From Tubiluchus corallicola (lineage: Eukaryota; Priapulida; Priapulimorpha; Priapulimorphida; Tubiluchidae): a DNA stretch of 64,000 nt. The stretch spans positions 1-64,000 of the forward strand of contig JAQGDQ010000601.1 of assembly GCA_030141605.1 (NCBI GenBank), read 5' to 3'. Positions within the stretch are counted from its first letter, which is position 1, and each line of letters begins with the position of its first letter. Below, one piece after another: positions 61,769 to 64,000 of this stretch. Below the pieces are notes generated by a model, which ran no database searches, was not told the origin of the DNA, and was given only the letters and a program-made list of their open reading frames with translations. Position numbers and translations under genes: made by a program.

Positions 61769-62402
61769 ATCTAGCATCCAGTAGTTACACACCAGCTGTT
61801 GCGAAACATTGGCCTTGGCAGACATGTTACGCAGCAGTTTGCCTAACTCCAGTTTTAGACTACTTTGGAGAAAAGTAGAAGCAGATCTTCTTGTACCAGT
61901 TTCTACTGAGCAAGAAGGCCTGGATCGCACCGCTACCGGAAAATACGTCTTTGTGGCAACAGCAAATTATCTGAAACTTTTAATTATGCACGATTATCGA
62001 ACGCATGGTGTGTGCCGGTTTACACTCGCACCTTTTCAACTAAACAACGTCTACTCAGGTTGGACCGTACCTAAAAGAAGCCCTCATACAGAAGCACTGA
62101 ATTATGGACTTTCACAACTTGCACAAAGTGGCATTCTTGAAATGTCTATAAATAATTATATGACGCAGAATGGTTATCACTGTTTACATCAAGAACAGTC
62201 TGTTGAATCACATAGGTTGGGTTTAGTGCATGTAGGTTCTGTGTTTTTAATCGTGGCAGTTGGCATACTGACAGGGATATGTTTAATAATAGCTGAAAAA
62301 GTTTGGTTTGGTGTTCGTAAAAGAAACCGAACATGTTAAATCTGAATCAAAGTACAAAGTTATAACCAAAGTTTAACTTGTCTGAGCAAAATGCAGCAAA
62401 AG
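61765..62402 (+). pseudogene. 5'-truncated, frameshifted copy of receptor 1
   Basis: Nearly identical to the 3' part of receptor 1 from GCAGATCTAGC (51,451) onward. It lacks the signal peptide, S1, M1, pore and M3. One base is missing near 61,810 (cattggccttgg against cattgggccataa), which shifts the frame. An additional C near 62,330 (agaaaccgaac) causes a stop at 62,337-62,339, about 20 codons early. The long open frame between has no ATG at its start and cannot make a channel. The high identity shows the duplication is recent. Confidence 0.93.
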
Positions 62403-64000
62403 TTTAGTTAGTTGCACATTTACAATGCCTTGTTTTGCCTCCTATATTGTTATTATAGTCTCACAAATGTAAAACATTTTGTCTAAGGGTTTTCACAAAT
62501 GTTTTGATATGGTTTGCCTAAAGGGGAAGATATGATCTGATATGTTAACTAGCTCCATTTGTTTTGTTTTGTTAATCTGAAAAAGAAAAGAGAACTTTAA
62601 AGCAGGGGTGTGCAAATTATCTGACTAGCCGGGTGTGAAACTTTCCCACAATTCCTGCGGGCCACAGGCAGTTTGATCAAGGAGCCAAGTACAGAAAGGC
62701 CTAATAATAATTTTTTTTGCATCCGAGCTGCGTACATCATTGCTACTGCACTACTACACTCAAGAAACTATTTTAGAAGTTATTAAAATTTATATACAAA
62801 CCATATATTTCTACTTTCAGGACAGATAGTGGTAATTTCATTACAATGCATATTAGTAATGTTTATCACACGGTCTGTGTAGTACAGTGACATTAAGCTA
62901 CAACCGTCTTGTAAGGGTTAATGGCATCCGATCTAGTAGAAAAAACTACCCGCACTATCTTTGGGACGTGGCACGGACTTCAGCTGGATACACTCAATTA
63001 ATCGCCCGGGCCGCACTTCCATTAGGTTGACAAATCTCTTCGTGGGCTGCACAAACTCTCTCGGCGGGCCGCAATTTGCACACCCCTGCTTTAAAGTATA
63101 GCCCACAAAAATTTCTGTACAAAGTTATTTTCCAGACCTGTTTGAAAGACTTACACAATTGGAAAAGTTCCTAATAATTCAAAATGTTTGCACCCCCTGG
63201 TAAAACGGCACTGCATCACCATCCCAGTTTGCACCACTGTTTCGCCAAAAAAGACATTGATCTGACAATTCAAAATAATCTAAACTTTTGCTTAGTTAGC
63301 ACACAGTGAGCTATCTCTGTTAATTTTTCAACGTTTACACAATGCCATCTAAACTTGTTTCAAATGATTTACCGTTGAAATGGCCTAACTGTTATTGCAG
63401 GAGTTTAAATTTACAAGTTGTATACGGTGTTATTGCTAATGCAAATCCTGCATGCAATAAGACAGTATGTAAGTGATGCAAAATTTCAAACCGAATTTTT
63501 AAACTTTATATATATGTGGATGATTTTAGGTGCTTTAATATACATAATTCACTATTAAGCTGCTACTAACCAGTACTTTATATATATATATATATATCAT
63601 TAAATCAGTTGGTGCCTGATCATAATTAGGAGGAACAAAAGTTCTTTTAGCACAATTAAATACATACTTCGTGCAGGTTTTAACACAACGAAGCTGAAAA
63701 CTTAGTTATTCAGTGTTGCTGCACAGTATTATGCAAACAAATTTACGTAGACAAATGTTTTACCCCATCAAATTTGTTTCTCTAATGTTTACTTATCAAC
63801 AAAACAGTTACTCAGCGTACTACTAATAAAATCCGCCTACAACTGCTGACAAAGGGCCTGACAAAAGATAAACAAAACCAACATAAATGGACAGGTTAGA
63901 TGAGCTAATGAATGGCATAGATGTCATGTGTGTCAACAAAAACCTTTTCAGCCTGGCCAATGAACAACATGCTATTCATCTAAAACAACCTTTACAAAAC
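62403..64000. repeat. Segmental duplication of receptor 1 downstream region (continues past window)
   Basis: Collinear with 52,081-53,268 apart from the hAT insertion at 62,603-63,088 and an expanded TA microsatellite near 63,582. Similarity is unbroken to the last base, so the duplicated block extends beyond the window. Confidence 0.95.
62595..63096. mobile_element. hAT-type MITE with 8-bp target duplication, absent from the sister copy
   Basis: Element 62,603-63,088 (486 bp) ends in caggggtgtgcaaatt and aatttgcacacccctg, perfect inverted repeats of the classic hAT type. ctttaaag is repeated on both sides (62,595-62,602 and 63,089-63,096). The sister segment has a single ctttaaag at 52,367-52,374. 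Confidence 0.97.

Noticed and set aside
61809-62339. Separate 176-residue channel fragment gene
   Set aside because: Starts at a non-ATG codon created by a frameshift and lacks pore and M3; it is the truncated copy of receptor 1.

Overview
This window is animal (metazoan) nuclear DNA, visibly AT-rich. It has GT-AG introns of about 0.1-3 kb and many short non-autonomous transposons (MITEs and tRNA-derived SINEs). There are no operons, ribosome binding sites or other prokaryotic signals. The cluster of ionotropic-receptor-like (IR) genes points to an invertebrate, most likely a protostome such as an arthropod or mollusc. The species cannot be fixed from the sequence alone.

Left half (about 1-38.3 kb, plus strand): one large gene of the polycystin-1 (PKD1-like) family. 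I assembled 22 coding exons by splice sites, reading phase and family motifs; every junction keeps the frame. They give 1,757 visible residues plus a stop; the 5' part of the gene lies before the window. The order is: GAIN-like segment, cysteine-rich module (33 Cys), a first PLAT domain, GPS motif, TM1, a second PLAT domain, TM2-TM6, the polycystin extracellular (TOP) domain, and a TRPP-type channel with a Gly-Asp pore signature. In the usual architecture (GAIN-GPS-TM1-PLAT), nothing separates GAIN from GPS. Here a Cys-rich module and an additional PLAT sit between them. This is the most interesting observation in the window.

The introns of that gene are full of repeats: a near-complete foldback element of about 1.46 kb, several MITE families with terminal inverted repeats (some with TA or 8-bp target duplications), SINEs, two related composite minisatellite loci, and a long GA tract filling most of a 167-bp intron. 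One intron appears to use a GC-AG splice pair.

Right half (about 43-62 kb, plus strand): five intronless loci. They are CTP synthase, a leucine-rich-repeat single-pass membrane protein, and three divergent IR-type glutamate-receptor-like channels, followed by a 5'-truncated, frameshifted pseudogene copy of the first receptor. The pseudogene belongs to a tandem segmental duplication that runs off the right edge. A 486-bp hAT-type MITE with an 8-bp target duplication sits in the second copy only, and the first copy preserves the empty site. The three receptors are probably chemosensory or other ligand-gated cation channels. There is no evident functional link between the polycystin gene, CTP synthase and the receptor cluster.
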